The notes: a model not told the origin generated them from the sequence alone. A stretch of DNA of 64,000 nucleotides from Pseudomonas sp. SORT22 (GCF_018417635.1 NZ_CP071007.1:2976501-3040500), one strand, 5' to 3'. Positions 34,134-44,974 are shown, numbered from the stretch's first letter. Program-made: numbers and translations.

Positions 34134-35156
34134 TTATGCCCGTGGATCGAAGGCTTCGCGCAAGGCATCGCCAATGAACACCAACAGCGACAATATCAAT
34201 GCCAGGGCAAAGAACGCGGTAAAGCCCAGCCACGGTGCCTGCAAATGCTGCTTGCCCTGGGTCACCAACTCGCCCAGCGAAGCGCTGCCGGCGGGCATGC
34301 CGAAACCGAGAAAATCCAGGGCGGTGAGGGTGGTGATGGCGCCGGTGAGAATAAACGGCAGGTAGGTCAGGGTGGCGTTCATGGCGTTGGGCAAAATGTG
34401 CCGCAGGATCACCCAGCGGTCAGGCAGGCCCAGGGCACGGGCGGCCAGCACGTACTCGAGGTTGCGCCCACGCAGGAACTCGGCGCGCACCACGTCCACC
34501 AGCGCCAGCCAGGAAAACAGCGCCATGATCCCCAGCAACCACCAGAAGTTCGGCTCGACAAAGCCGCTGAGGATGATCAGCAGGTACAACACTGGCAGCC
34601 CCGACCAGACCTCCAGCAAGCGCTGGCCGATCAGGTCGACCCAACCACCGTGGTAGCCCTGCAAGGCGCCGGCGGCGATGCCGATCAGGGTGCTGATCAG
34701 CGTCAGCGCCAGGGCAAACAGAATCGACACCCGAGTGCCATACAGCACCCGCGCCAGTACATCGCGGGCCTGGTCGTCGGTACCCAGCCAGTTGACCGCC
34801 GACGGCGGGCTGGGGGCGGGCACCAGCAAATCGTAGTTCGGGGTGTCGGCGCTGAACGGCACCGGTGCAAACAGCATCCAGCCGCCCTGGCCCTCGATCA
34901 GCTGGCGTACGTACTGGCTGCGGTAGTCCGGCTGGAATGGCAGCTGCCCGCCAAACTGCTGCTCGCTGTAACGTTTGAATGCCGGGTAATACAACTGGCC
35001 CTGGTAGCTCAACAGCAATGGCTTGTCGTTGGCCACCAGCTCCGCGCCCAGGCTCACCAGCAGCAACAAGGCAAACAGCCACAGCGAAATCCAGCCACGG
35101 CGGTTGCGCCGAAAGCGTTGCAGGCGCCTGCGCGATACCGGCGACAGGCTGAACAT
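34134..35156 (-). CDS. yejE: peptide ABC transporter permease, YejE type
   Basis: 340 residues from ATG 35156, overlapping the stop of yejB (TGATG). One N-terminal helix, a periplasmic region with DKPLLLSYQGQLYYPAF (typical YejE), then a five-helix permease core with WLGTDDQARDVLARVLYGTR and the EAA loop EYVLAARALGLPDRWVILRH. Forms the inner-membrane channel with YejB for oligopeptides, possibly antimicrobial peptides. Only 29 bases separate it from the regulator downstream, leaving no room for the usual YejF ATPase. Confidence 0.88.
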   Translation of the reverse strand: MFSLSPVSRRRLQRFRRNRRGWISLWLFALLLLVSLGAELVANDKPLLLSYQGQLYYPAFKRYSEQQFGGQLPFQPDYRSQYVRQLIEGQGGWMLFAPVPFSADTPNYDLLVPAPSPPSAVNWLGTDDQARDVLARVLYGTRVSILFALALTLISTLIGIAAGALQGYHGGWVDLIGQRLLEVWSGLPVLYLLIILSGFVEPNFWWLLGIMALFSWLALVDVVRAEFLRGRNLEYVLAARALGLPDRWVILRHILPNAMNATLTYLPFILTGAITTLTALDFLGFGMPAGSASLGELVTQGKQHLQAPWLGFTAFFALALILSLLVFIGDALREAFDPRA

Positions 35157-36214
35157 CAGTGCGCCCTCGTGGCAAAGTCGATGCGCGGGTCGACCAGGGT
35201 GTAGCACAGGTCACCGATCAGGCGCACCAGCAGGCCGAACAGGGTAAAGATGAACAGCGAGCCGAACACCACCGGATAATCCCGCGCCACCGCCGCCTCG
35301 TAGCTCATGCGCCCCAGGCCGTCGAGGGAGAAGATCACCTCGATCAGCAGCGAGCCGGCAAAGAACACGCTGATCAACGCCTGGGGAATGCCGGCCACCA
35401 CCAGCAGGATGGCGTTGCGAAACACATGCCCGTACAGCACCCGCTGCTCGCTCAGGCCCTTGGCCCGGGCGGTGATCACGTACTGGCGGGTGATCTCGTT
35501 GAGAAAGGCATTCTTGGTCAGCAGGGTCAGGGTGGCAAAGCCGCCAATTACCAGCGCGCCCACCGGCAGCACCAGGTGCCAGAAGTAATCAGCGATCTTG
35601 CCCAACAGGCTGAGCTGGTCGAAGTCTTCCGAGACCAGCCCGCGCACCGGAAACCAGTTCAGCGAGGTGCCGCCGGCAAACAGCACGATCAGCAGCAGGG
35701 CGAACAGGAACGAGGGCAGGGCGTAGCCAATGACGATCAGGCTGCTGCTCCAGGCATCGAACGCGGTGCCGTGGCGCACCGCCTTGCGGATCCCCAACGG
35801 GATCGACACCAAGTAGGTGATCAGTGTGGCCCAGAAACCCAGCGACAGGGTCACCGGCATCTTCTCAAGGATCAGGTCGGTGACCTTGGCGCCGCGAAAA
35901 AAGCTTGAGCCGAAGTCCAGCCGGGCGTACTGGCTGAGCATCAGCCACAGGCGCTCGGGCGCCGACTTGTCGAAACCGTACTGGCGCTTGATGTCCTCCA
36001 GCAGCTTGGGGTCCAGGCCACGGCTGGCCCTGGAGCTTGCGTGCAGGGTTTCGCTGCTGGCCCCCGGCGCACCGCCGCCGATCCCCTGCAGGCGCGCTAC
36101 CGCTTGTTCCACCGGGCCGCCGGGGGCAGCCTGGACGATGACGAAATTGACCAGCAGGATAATCAGCAAGGTCGGGATGATCAGCAGCAGACGGCGCAGG
36201 ATGTAGCCGATCAT
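35156..36214 (-). CDS. yejB: peptide ABC transporter permease, YejB type
   Basis: 352 residues from ATG 36214 overlapping the stop of yejA by four bases. DppB-like permease with [20 protein letters not shown] at the N-terminus, [17 protein letters not shown], and the EAA loop [20 protein letters not shown]. The long insert between helix 1 and the core with [19 protein letters not shown] is typical of YejB. Pairs with YejE. Confidence 0.9.
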   Translation of the reverse strand: MIGYILRRLLLIIPTLLIILLVNFVIVQAAPGGPVEQAVARLQGIGGGAPGASSETLHASSRASRGLDPKLLEDIKRQYGFDKSAPERLWLMLSQYARLDFGSSFFRGAKVTDLILEKMPVTLSLGFWATLITYLVSIPLGIRKAVRHGTAFDAWSSSLIVIGYALPSFLFALLLIVLFAGGTSLNWFPVRGLVSEDFDQLSLLGKIADYFWHLVLPVGALVIGGFATLTLLTKNAFLNEITRQYVITARAKGLSEQRVLYGHVFRNAILLVVAGIPQALISVFFAGSLLIEVIFSLDGLGRMSYEAAVARDYPVVFGSLFIFTLFGLLVRLIGDLCYTLVDPRIDFATRAH

Positions 36215-38085
36215 GGCCGGCTCCCCAGGCGCTCGGCCATCTGCGCGTTGGTCAGCGGTGTCGGGCTGACTTGCCACCAGCTGTCCAGGCCTTCGTCGTT
36301 GCTCGGCTGCACCTTGGGCAGGCCGAAGCGGTTCCACCACACGGTAGATGAGCCGGGTGGGTAATAGTTGGGAATCCAGTAGTAGTTCCAGCTCAGCACA
36401 CGGTCCAGGGCATGGGCATGGCGCAGCATGTCGGCCTTGGTTTCGGCCTTGACCAGGCCGTCGAGCAAGCGGTCCACGGCCGGGTCCTGGAGCACCATGT
36501 AGTTGTTCGAGCCGGGGTCGCTGGCCGCCGCCGAACCAAAATAGTTGTACAGCTCAAGCCCGGGCGACGGCGACACCGGGTAGCCGGTGACGATCAGGTC
36601 GTAGTCGCGGGCCATCAGCCGGTTGACGTATTGCGAGGCGTCGATGCGGCGGATCTCCAGGGTGATGCCGATCTGCGCCAGGTTGCGCTTCCACGGCAGC
36701 AGCAAGCGTTCGAAACCGGCCTGGCCGTTGAGGAAGGTAAAGCTCAGCGGTTCACCCTGGGCATTGACCAGTTGATCACCGCGCGGCTGCCAGCCTGCCG
36801 CTTCGAGCAGTTCGAGGGCTTGTAGCTGCTGGTCACGGATCAGCCCCGAGCCGTCGCTGCGCGGCGCTTCGAACACCTGGCTGAAGACCTCGTCGGGTAC
36901 CTGCCCGCGCAACGGTTCCAGCAGTTTGAGCTCCTGGGCGTCGGGCAGGTTGCGCGCGGCCAGTTCGGTATTGGCGAAAAAGCTCTGCTGGCGAATGTAC
37001 AGGTTGCGCATCATCTGCCGGTTGCTCCACTCGAAGTCCCACAGCAGGCCCAGCGCCTGGCGCACCCGGCGGTCCTTGAACACCGGGCGTTGCAGGTTGA
37101 AGACAAAGCCCTGGGCGGTTTGCGGGGCGTCCTTGGCCAGGTGCGCGCGCTGCAGGCGGCCATCGTCCAGCGCCGGGCTGGCGTAACCGAGGGTATAGGC
37201 GGTGGCAGAGAACTCGCGGTTGTAGTCGAAGCCGCCGCCGCGCAGCACCTGGCGCGCCACTTCGGTGTCGCCAAAGTACTCGATGCGCACCTGGTCGAAG
37301 TTGTAACGGCCACGGTTGACCGGCAGGTCGCGCCCCCACCAGCTCTTGTTACGCTCGAAGGTGATGCTGCGGCCGTTGTCGACCCGCCCGACGCTGTACG
37401 GGCCGCTGCCCAGCGGCGCCTCGAAGCCTGCGCCATTGGCGAAATCGCGGTCTTTCCACCAGTGTTCGGGCAGCACCGGCAGGGTCGCCAGGTCCAGAGG
37501 CAAGGTGCGGTTCTGGTTGTTCTTGAAGTAAAAGATGATCTGCCGCGGGTTTTCGACCTTTACCTCAGAGACATCGGCGAACTGGGTGCGGTACTTGAGA
37601 CTGCCGGCGCGCATCAACAGCGCGAAGGTGTAGCGCACATCCTCGGCGCGGATCGGCTGGCCATCGGCAAAGCGCGCACGCGGGTCAAGATAGAAGCGCA
37701 GCCACAGCCCCTGCGGATCACGCTCAAGCTTTTGCGCCACCAGCCCGTACACCGTATAGGGTTCATCCTGGGAGCGCACCGCCAGCGGCGAATACAGCCA
37801 GCCATCGACCTCGGCAACGCCGATGCCCTTGTCGATGTAGGGAATGATGTGGTCGAACTGGCCGATTTCTATGGCCGAGCGGCGCAGGCTACCGCCTTTG
37901 GGCGCATCGGGGTTGGCGTAGCGCAAGTGCTGGAAGCTGGACGGATAGCGCGGTGCTTCGCCGTATACCGTCAGGGCGTGGACCGGCGCTGGCGTGGCAG
38001 CGCATGACCAGGCAAGGGCCAGGCCGAAGACGAACAACAAGAAGGGGAAGGGAGCAATTCGCAAGCGCCTGACCACCTGAACCAC
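36211..38085 (-). CDS. yejA: periplasmic peptide-binding protein, YejA type
   Basis: 624 residues with a GTG start at 38085 (other GTG/TTG codons follow, and no start has a strong site). Signal peptide [23 protein letters not shown] family 5: [37 protein letters not shown], then [20 protein letters not shown] and [20 protein letters not shown] near the C-terminus. It captures peptides for YejBE. First gene of a translationally coupled yejA-yejB-yejE operon. Confidence 0.88.
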   Translation of the reverse strand: MVQVVRRLRIAPFPFLLFVFGLALAWSCAATPAPVHALTVYGEAPRYPSSFQHLRYANPDAPKGGSLRRSAIEIGQFDHIIPYIDKGIGVAEVDGWLYSPLAVRSQDEPYTVYGLVAQKLERDPQGLWLRFYLDPRARFADGQPIRAEDVRYTFALLMRAGSLKYRTQFADVSEVKVENPRQIIFYFKNNQNRTLPLDLATLPVLPEHWWKDRDFANGAGFEAPLGSGPYSVGRVDNGRSITFERNKSWWGRDLPVNRGRYNFDQVRIEYFGDTEVARQVLRGGGFDYNREFSATAYTLGYASPALDDGRLQRAHLAKDAPQTAQGFVFNLQRPVFKDRRVRQALGLLWDFEWSNRQMMRNLYIRQQSFFANTELAARNLPDAQELKLLEPLRGQVPDEVFSQVFEAPRSDGSGLIRDQQLQALELLEAAGWQPRGDQLVNAQGEPLSFTFLNGQAGFERLLLPWKRNLAQIGITLEIRRIDASQYVNRLMARDYDLIVTGYPVSPSPGLELYNYFGSAAASDPGSNNYMVLQDPAVDRLLDGLVKAETKADMLRHAHALDRVLSWNYYWIPNYYPPGSSTVWWNRFGLPKVQPSNDEGLDSWWQVSPTPLTNAQMAERLGSRP

Positions 38086-38157
38086 GACTGTGGCTGAAGC
38101 TTAGCAGGTCACTTGCGCGAGCAAACCGGCCCTGGAGGCCGGCTTGCAGAGTAGCGA

Positions 38158-38439
38158 TCAGTCCTGACGGCTGGTCACTTCCAGCAGGTGATAACCGAAC
38201 TGGGTCTTCACCGGGCCTTGCACGGTGTTGACCGGCGCGCTGAACACCACGGTGTCGAACTCCTTGACCATCTGGCCCGGGCCGAACGAGCCCAGGTCGC
38301 CGCCCTGGCGGCTCGATGGGCAGGTGGAGTTGGCTTTGGCGACTTCGGCGAAATCGGCGCCGGCTTCGATCTGGGCTTTGAGTTCGTTGCACTTGTCTTC
38401 GGTGGCAACCAGGATGTGACGGGCAGTGGCTTTGGCCAT
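38158..38439 (-). CDS. peptidyl-prolyl cis-trans isomerase, single-domain parvulin (second copy)
   Basis: 93 residues from ATG 38439 with AAGGAG nine bases upstream; a longer frame is unsupported. MAKATARHILVATEDKCNEL, FAEVAKANSTCPSSRQGGDL, GSFGPGQMVKEFDTVVFSA and KTQFGYHLLEV are parvulin motifs. It shares the plan of the copy at 29312-29587 but differs in many residues. Cytoplasmic folding catalyst. Confidence 0.92.
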   Translation of the reverse strand: MAKATARHILVATEDKCNELKAQIEAGADFAEVAKANSTCPSSRQGGDLGSFGPGQMVKEFDTVVFSAPVNTVQGPVKTQFGYHLLEVTSRQD

Positions 38440-38618
38440 GGGAGTGGCTCCTTGGGGTAAAACGTAAAGCCTAACGTAAATGCGGGGTGGCTGATAGTTG
38501 GCATCGAGCAAGGGTCGGTGAATTTGCTGCTGCCTGGATTACGAGCACTTCGCGCTGTATAGCTGGACAAATTTCATGGGGCTTGAACCCGCCACCTAGT
38601 ATTTTTGTCAGTTGTTGG

Positions 38619-38672
38619 CCTCGATAACGAGGTATTGAATAAGGGTCGACTTTACCCAGGTCGGCCCTTATT
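38619..38672 (+). other. two stem-loops in the 5' region of the giant gene
   Basis: CCTCG-ATAA-CGAGG (38619-38632) is followed by AATAAGGG(TCGAC) pairing with (GTCGG)CCCTTATT (38638-38672). They lie 60-110 bases upstream of the giant gene and in sense orientation. Without a T run directly after the second stem they are more likely RNA leader structures than a terminator, though the second could weaken transcription. Confidence 0.5.
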
Positions 38673-38730
38673 CATGGCGGTAAGCATGCGGGGCCACAAC
38701 GCGTTTCCCCTGCACCGAGGCATGTCTGCC

Positions 38731-41700
38731 ATGAATGAATTGCAAAGCGATACCGTCGACGCAACCACCACCAGCGAACTGCCCGTCTTGTCCCTGTTCG
38801 CTGCGGTAGCACCGGTCAGCGGCCATGACGCGGGTGTCAACCTGTATACTCTGAGCATCGATCCGCGTGGCGTACTGGCGACCGTGCCGCCGTTCGTTGA
38901 TGTGGTCGCCGGTGATGAGTTGCGGGTGTACATGGATGCCGACAGCACGCCGGTCGTTGCGCCGCTGGTGCTTGAGGGATACGACCTCGGCCGGCCGCTG
39001 ACCCTGTTCCTGCCGAGCGAGCGGTTTACCCCGGGTGCACATACAGTGCGCTATGCCTTCAGCCGCAACAATGTGGAGTATGGGCCTTCCCGCGATCTCG
39101 CGATCCTGGTCAAGCTGGACCGCCCGGGCGGTTCCGAGCCTGGGCACCAGGGCCTGGTGGCGGCGGATGTCGGTGTCAACCCGGTGACCGCCGAACACCT
39201 GGAAAACGGCGTTCAGGTGCAGGTCTACTTTTATGAGAACCGCGCGGTCGGCGACGTGATCCGCCTGAGCTGGGGCGGGGTCATGCTGAGTTATACCCTG
39301 GTCGAGGCAGACCTCAACCAGCCGGTGGTGTTCACTGTGCCCGGCAGCGTCATCCTCCAGGCCGGTGACAGCCCCAACCTGGTGGTGACCTGGGAAGTGC
39401 ACGATATTGTCCACAACACCAGCCAGACCTGGGCGCCGCATGTATCGGTGGTGGTCGACACCGGTCATGCGCAGTTGCCGGCCGTTTCGGTCACGGGGCT
39501 CGATAACGAGGGCTATATCAACCTCGAGGTGCTGGGCAGCGACGACTTGCAGATTCATGTGCAGGCCAGCGCGCCGGCATTCGCTACCGGTGACACGGTC
39601 AGGCTGCGCTTTACCGGTTACATCGACTCGGGCGTGCCGACCGTAACCGAGCTGGACCAGACCATCCGCGGGACCTTGCCGCAGACCCTGACGTTCACCA
39701 TTCCCAATGACAAAGCCTGGGCCCTGGCCAGTGGTCTGGCGGTGGTGGGCTACACGCTGGTGAATGCTGGCGGCCAGCAGCAGTCGCAGCGCCTGAGCAT
39801 CGGTTTTGTAGGTCAGCCCAAGGCGCTGACCGTGCCTCGGGTCCATCAGGCGCCGGAGGGTGTGCTGGCCTATGATGTTGCCCGGGCCACGGTAATGATC
39901 CCCAAGTACCAGGGGCGCACACAAGGCCACCAGGTGACCGTGGTATGGCAGGGGACTCAAAGTGATGGCCGGCCGACGTTGTACCAGGTCAGCCGGGCAG
40001 TCTCCCATAACGAGGGGGCAGGTGACGATGAGATGGCGTTCAGTGTCGATAAGGCGCACATCAACCTGCTGGAGTCGGGCTCGGTCAGGGTGTTCTACCA
40101 GGTGCGCATGCTGAGCACGCGCAGCGTCGGTTTTCGCCAATCGGCGGTGCTGGAGCTGCGCATCAGTGCTGCCGGCTTGCTGCCGGCGCCGGAGCTGGAC
40201 GACCCGGTCAATGAGCTCGATCCGTATTTTTACCCGTTCGGGGTGCAGGTGAACATCAACTACCCGAGCAAGCGCGCCGGGGACAAGGTCACCTTTACCT
40301 GGCAAGCTGAGGATCCGGGGCATAGCTACAGCGAAGCCAAGCTTGTCGACAGCAGTGGCGCCGCACCCAGCTTTCGCGTGCCCCAGGCCATCGCCCAGGC
40401 CGGGGTGGGCAGCACGGTGATGATGAGCTACGTGGTCGAGCCGGCGCTGGGCGGGCGGCCGCGACAGTCCCAGGCGCGGGCGCTGGCGTTGCGCTCGGTG
40501 GCGCCGGTGCCTGAGCGGCCGCTGCTGATTGGCGCCCAGGACGGCAGTTACGACCCGATGCTCGGTCTGCATGGCGCCCAGGTGCTGATCAGCTACCCGG
40601 GCATGCGTGAAAGCGATCGCATCGTCCTGTACTGGAAAGGATCGGCGGGCGCCGGCACTCCCACCCTCCCGGAGCGTGCGGGCAGTGACAGCGGCAGCAT
40701 CACCATCAGCGTGCCGGCGGCTGCGGTGGCGGCGAACTTCAACGGCCCGGTGCAGTTTTATTATGAAGTGCTGCGCAACGAGCTGGCGGCGATCGAATCG
40801 CCCAGGCAGGCGGTGCAAATCGGCGTGCCGAATGATCACGACTTGGCGCACCCGAGGATCGATGAGGCGATCGGCAACGAGCTGGACCTGGACCTGTTCG
40901 AAGGCGATGCCCAGGTCAGCGTCAGAGCCTGGCCGTTTATGGCCGTCGGCCAGCGGGTGTGGCTGGAAGTGCGCAGCGCCACCGCCACGCTCGCGCTGTG
41001 GGAGGACAGCCCGGTCGAGCAGGTGGCGGAATTGAGCGTGGCGTTGCCGCGCGATTTTCTCGAACCGCTGGAGGATGGCAGCCCGTTGTCGCTGCACCTG
41101 AGCGTCAGCTACGGTGGCGCTGCGGCGCTAGAGTGTCCGGTGCGCAGCTACACCGTGCGCCAGGGGCAATTGCACATAGGCATCTCCGATGCCGGCCTGG
41201 CCAGCTCGGCCTTGCCGGCGGACTGGTCGCTGCCAACCCAGACCTGCGCGGTGACCCTGGCCGGCCGGCCCGGCGCGCAAGGCAGTCTCAGCGTCAATGG
41301 CTCGGCGCAGTTCGACAACGACAGCCAGCAACTGGACTTCACTCTCGATGCCCAGGGCGAGTTCATCGCCTGGCTGGGAGATCCGTACGCCGAAACGGTG
41401 CTGGTCAGCGCGCAGATCAGCGGCGCACAAGCCCAGCACATGCCGGTGAAGTTCGTTGATGTGTTCCCGTACGCCCAGCAGCAAGATCAGCAGCGTGTGC
41501 GCGCCCGTGCGGCGAGCGGCGCGCTGGCCAACGGCCGGTCGGCCAATCGGGTGTGCTTCGATGCCGACGGCTTTGCCAACGCCACCTATGTGCAGGTTGA
41601 ACTCAGCGGCAGTGCGCGGATTGTCGGCCACCCTGGCCCGGTGGTCAGCCTGCCGTTGACGGCGCTGAGCGGTGATTGCCAGTTCGACGTGGTCGACAGC

Positions 41701-44700
41701 GTCGCCGAAGAAGTGACGGTGACGTTTCAACTGCCCCAGGGCGGTAGCTGGACGCGCTTCAGCCAGACCCTGTACTTCACCCGCCTGGCCTCGCGCTATG
41801 CGACCCGCGGCGTCGCCGCCGACGGTACTCCCTGGTTCATGCGTGTCAACCAGATCACCAGCGTCGAAACCAGCCATGTGCGCATTCCGCAATGGAAAGA
41901 GTTCATCGATCATCCGGCAGGCCTTGATGGCGGCATTGGTGTGCGGGCCCTGGAAACCCACCCCGATGGGCTGATGGTCATGATCGAGGCGTACCTGAAC
42001 ATGGCCGTTGGCGACAAGCTGCATGTGCATTTTGGCGATGAACAGGTGCCGGCCACGCCGATTCCAACGGTTGTACTGCCTATAGACCTGAACAACCCGG
42101 TCACCCTGTATGTGCCCGCTGCCCGCATTCCCAAAGGCGTCAGCGAGGTATGGTTCACGGTCGAGCCGCTGAGCGGCAATAAGCGCGCGTCGGCGCGTTT
42201 GCGGGTCAAGGTCAAGGTCACCTTGCCCGGCGGGCCCAATCCCATCCCCGGCAGCCCTCATAATGCCGCCCTGATGTCGCCAGATGTGCCCTTCGGCCTG
42301 ATCGACTGGGAAATGGCCCAGGACGGCATCACGGTGTACGTCAACAAATGGCGCATCATGGAGGCGGGTGATGTCCTCAACTTGAGCTGGGGCGGGGCCA
42401 AGGTCACTCATGTTGTCCAGCAAGGCGAAGTGGCCAGGACCATACCGGTGTTCGTCGACTTTGCCACCATCGAGGCCGGGGGCGATGATGAACGCCTGCT
42501 GGTGCTGTACTGGCTCGAAGACGAGGTGGGCAACGAATCCGATGGCGCCTCGTTGCCCAGTTACGCCTTTGTCGAGGTCAGCCTGGTGTTGCTGCCACGG
42601 CCAGCGGTGGCCGGGCTCGACGAGGAAGGCTTTCTCGACCTGGGGGAACTGCAAGGGGCCGATGTGGGGGTCTCGGTGATTGCCGACCGGCCCGACTTCC
42701 GGGTCGGCGACCAGGTGGTGTTCATCTTTCGTGGATTCACCGAAGAGGTGGTGGCGATCCCGCCGCATGAATCCCTCCCGTACCCGGTAGGCATCATTCC
42801 GCCTCCGCGGCCCATTGTCCACGAGGTGCCCAACAGCATCGCCGAGTCGATCGCGGGGGGGCTTGCCTATGTCTCCTACAAGGTCACCCGCGAAGGCCAG
42901 GAGTTTGCTTCGCGAACCACTGCCGTAGGGGTGCGGGGCAAGGCGGCCGAGTTGCTGCCGCCGAGGGTGAACGATAGCCAGGAGGATTACCTCCCTGACA
43001 CCCTGTCGCGTGCCGAGGTGATCGTTCCGCCGTGGGTGGGCATGTACCGCAACCAGCAGGCACGCCTGGTCTGGCAAGGCAAGCAGGCCAACGGTCACGC
43101 CTATTCTTATTTTCGCGATTGGCAGGTGACTGAACTTGGGGTGGGCAAAGAGGTGGCGCTTATCGTGCCGCCCGAGCATATCGTCGCGTTGTCGGGCGGG
43201 TACCTGGAGTTGTCCTACCGGGTGTTCTACGGCAGCAGCGAGCCGCGGGAGTCGCCAGTACTGAAACTGTGGGTCGGTGAAACCGCCCCCGATCTGGTCA
43301 CCCCGAACGTGCCCGAGGCGGAGAACGATACCCTCGACCCGGTCGGCCTTGTGGTGGCTAACGTCGAGGCTCCGGTGTACGACGGCATGCTGGAAGAGCA
43401 AAGGGTGACCATGGAGTGGCTGAGCCCGGTGGCCGGGGCGAACATCATCGATTTTTATGATGTGCAGTTTATCGGTGACATCCGCTTTCCCGTGTATGAG
43501 CGAGACATGGTACGCAGCCTGGGGCATGAGGTACGCATCCGCTACCACGTCAGCGAGCTGGGCCAACGTCGGCGCTATTCGGACTACCTGCGCCTGGGAA
43601 TCGGCCCGGTGTTGAGCAATCCGCCGCGGCCGCGGATCGAGGAGGCCAATGGCGATACACTCAATTTGCTGAGTTTTCCCGGCAATGCGCTGGCAACCGT
43701 GGCGACGTGGAACGGAATCAATGAGCGCCAGCGCTACTGGTTCCGTTGCCATGGCACCGATGTACAAGGTAATCCCAAGACTATCCGTCTGGGGGAAGGG
43801 CAGCAGGTGTCGGCGGGTGAAGTCAATCGGGGGGTACGCGCTACCCTGGACAGGACGGATTTGCAGGCATTTGCCCACCAAAGCCGGATAACTCTGGAAA
43901 TGGCGGTAGCGCTGCGTCTGGATGCCGAAGAGTCACAGGCAATCAGGTTTCCGGTGCGTGAGTATCAGATCCTGCAGGTGCAGATCAGCCTGACCGATCC
44001 GCGGATCCTCGAGGCACGCGACAGCAATGTGCTGGAACTGGCAGCCTTTTCCGGCAACGCCACCCTGCGGATTGACAGGTGGCAGGGGATTGCCCGGGAT
44101 CAACGGGTATGGGTCGACCTGCGGGGCACGCTCAAAAGCGGTGGGAGCTGGACGCTGCCGCTACTGGTGGCGCATCCGGTGTCTGCGGATGAAGTGAGCG
44201 GGGGCATCACACGTTCGATCATGCGCTCGGCCCTTGAAGGCCTGGCTGACCGTTCGCGCCTGAGTATTCATTTAAGGGTGGAGGACATCGTTGCGCCGGT
44301 GATTGCTTATGAGATGCGGGTGCTGAGCCCGGTGGCTGTGATGGTTACCGCTGAAGGCTCGCTCAAGATACCGCCACAAACGACGATGGGCAACCAATTA
44401 TTGGTGACGGGCAATCCGGGGCAAGTTGCGACCTTGCGAGTGGTTGGCAACGGTTACTTTGACCATGGAGGAATACAGAAAGACGTAACACTTGACCAGC
44501 GGGGGGAGTGGCGTGAATGGGTGGGCGCCAATGCCTACAGCATAAGCGTGGTTGTTTCTCCTCATGGCGGCAGTCCAGTGACTACTGAGGTGAACTTCAG
44601 ACACAATTCTAGCTACCTTAGTTTAGGCGGCCGTTACATCTGGGCGATGGCGGCAACGGGAGCACGAGCCGATGGGCGAAGCGTGAACCGAATCGTCTAT

Positions 44701-44949
44701 AGGACGCATAACTTCGATGGCAATCAATGGTGCAAGGTAACCCTTTCCGGGGGCGCGCAGGTAGTGGGGCATCCGGGGGCCGCCGCAACCATCAGAATGC
44801 AGTACTACCCCGTCGGTTCGGTGCGAGAGGGATACGTTGTAATCGACGTAGTTCATTCAAGAGCTGAACCAGTTGTATTAACGTTCGAACTCATCGTTAG
44901 CTACCTTGTGCATGGGTCCTTGATAACTCGAACCATTCGATTCACTTGA
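38731..44949 (+). CDS. giant repeat protein (about 2072 residues), internally duplicated, function unknown
   Basis: ATG 38731 is preferred (GAGG ten bases upstream); ATG 38722 and upstream starts are in frame. No signal peptide and no membrane helix. The chain is a series of Ig-like beta domains with motifs such as GDxVxLxWxG. The two halves correspond: LDNEG near residue 257 matches LDEEG near 1296, NELDP near 490 matches NDTLDP near 1528, and ASGALANGRSANR near 928 matches ATGARADGRSVNR near 1975. Each half ends in a domain with VGHPG and a hydrophobic beta hairpin. GC-rich codons show it is a resident gene. It may be exported by a type I or unknown route, but no secretion genes lie nearby. 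A terminator follows. Confidence 0.85.
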   Translation: MNELQSDTVDATTTSELPVLSLFAAVAPVSGHDAGVNLYTLSIDPRGVLATVPPFVDVVAGDELRVYMDADSTPVVAPLVLEGYDLGRPLTLFLPSERFTPGAHTVRYAFSRNNVEYGPSRDLAILVKLDRPGGSEPGHQGLVAADVGVNPVTAEHLENGVQVQVYFYENRAVGDVIRLSWGGVMLSYTLVEADLNQPVVFTVPGSVILQAGDSPNLVVTWEVHDIVHNTSQTWAPHVSVVVDTGHAQLPAVSVTGLDNEGYINLEVLGSDDLQIHVQASAPAFATGDTVRLRFTGYIDSGVPTVTELDQTIRGTLPQTLTFTIPNDKAWALASGLAVVGYTLVNAGGQQQSQRLSIGFVGQPKALTVPRVHQAPEGVLAYDVARATVMIPKYQGRTQGHQVTVVWQGTQSDGRPTLYQVSRAVSHNEGAGDDEMAFSVDKAHINLLESGSVRVFYQVRMLSTRSVGFRQSAVLELRISAAGLLPAPELDDPVNELDPYFYPFGVQVNINYPSKRAGDKVTFTWQAEDPGHSYSEAKLVDSSGAAPSFRVPQAIAQAGVGSTVMMSYVVEPALGGRPRQSQARALALRSVAPVPERPLLIGAQDGSYDPMLGLHGAQVLISYPGMRESDRIVLYWKGSAGAGTPTLPERAGSDSGSITISVPAAAVAANFNGPVQFYYEVLRNELAAIESPRQAVQIGVPNDHDLAHPRIDEAIGNELDLDLFEGDAQVSVRAWPFMAVGQRVWLEVRSATATLALWEDSPVEQVAELSVALPRDFLEPLEDGSPLSLHLSVSYGGAAALECPVRSYTVRQGQLHIGISDAGLASSALPADWSLPTQTCAVTLAGRPGAQGSLSVNGSAQFDNDSQQLDFTLDAQGEFIAWLGDPYAETVLVSAQISGAQAQHMPVKFVDVFPYAQQQDQQRVRARAASGALANGRSANRVCFDADGFANATYVQVELSGSARIVGHPGPVVSLPLTALSGDCQFDVVDSVAEEVTVTFQLPQGGSWTRFSQTLYFTRLASRYATRGVAADGTPWFMRVNQITSVETSHVRIPQWKEFIDHPAGLDGGIGVRALETHPDGLMVMIEAYLNMAVGDKLHVHFGDEQVPATPIPTVVLPIDLNNPVTLYVPAARIPKGVSEVWFTVEPLSGNKRASARLRVKVKVTLPGGPNPIPGSPHNAALMSPDVPFGLIDWEMAQDGITVYVNKWRIMEAGDVLNLSWGGAKVTHVVQQGEVARTIPVFVDFATIEAGGDDERLLVLYWLEDEVGNESDGASLPSYAFVEVSLVLLPRPAVAGLDEEGFLDLGELQGADVGVSVIADRPDFRVGDQVVFIFRGFTEEVVAIPPHESLPYPVGIIPPPRPIVHEVPNSIAESIAGGLAYVSYKVTREGQEFASRTTAVGVRGKAAELLPPRVNDSQEDYLPDTLSRAEVIVPPWVGMYRNQQARLVWQGKQANGHAYSYFRDWQVTELGVGKEVALIVPPEHIVALSGGYLELSYRVFYGSSEPRESPVLKLWVGETAPDLVTPNVPEAENDTLDPVGLVVANVEAPVYDGMLEEQRVTMEWLSPVAGANIIDFYDVQFIGDIRFPVYERDMVRSLGHEVRIRYHVSELGQRRRYSDYLRLGIGPVLSNPPRPRIEEANGDTLNLLSFPGNALATVATWNGINERQRYWFRCHGTDVQGNPKTIRLGEGQQVSAGEVNRGVRATLDRTDLQAFAHQSRITLEMAVALRLDAEESQAIRFPVREYQILQVQISLTDPRILEARDSNVLELAAFSGNATLRIDRWQGIARDQRVWVDLRGTLKSGGSWTLPLLVAHPVSADEVSGGITRSIMRSALEGLADRSRLSIHLRVEDIVAPVIAYEMRVLSPVAVMVTAEGSLKIPPQTTMGNQLLVTGNPGQVATLRVVGNGYFDHGGIQKDVTLDQRGEWREWVGANAYSISVVVSPHGGSPVTTEVNFRHNSSYLSLGGRYIWAMAATGARADGRSVNRIVYRTHNFDGNQWCKVTLSGGAQVVGHPGAAATIRMQYYPVGSVREGYVVIDVVHSRAEPVVLTFELIVSYLVHGSLITRTIRFT

Positions 44950-44974
44950 ATCAAGGCTTGTGTGTTCTTGATAG

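Noticed and set aside
38121..38146. GC-rich hairpin between the second parvulin and yejA
   Set aside because: A stem of CCGGCC with GGCCGG is present, but without a T run on either strand, so it is not listed as a terminator.
41128..43881. 917-codon open frame on the minus strand
   Set aside because: Lies antisense to the giant repeat gene in GC-rich DNA; the translation has no family resemblance and is a by-product of third-position GC bias. The same holds for the 809-codon minus frame at 38668-41097.
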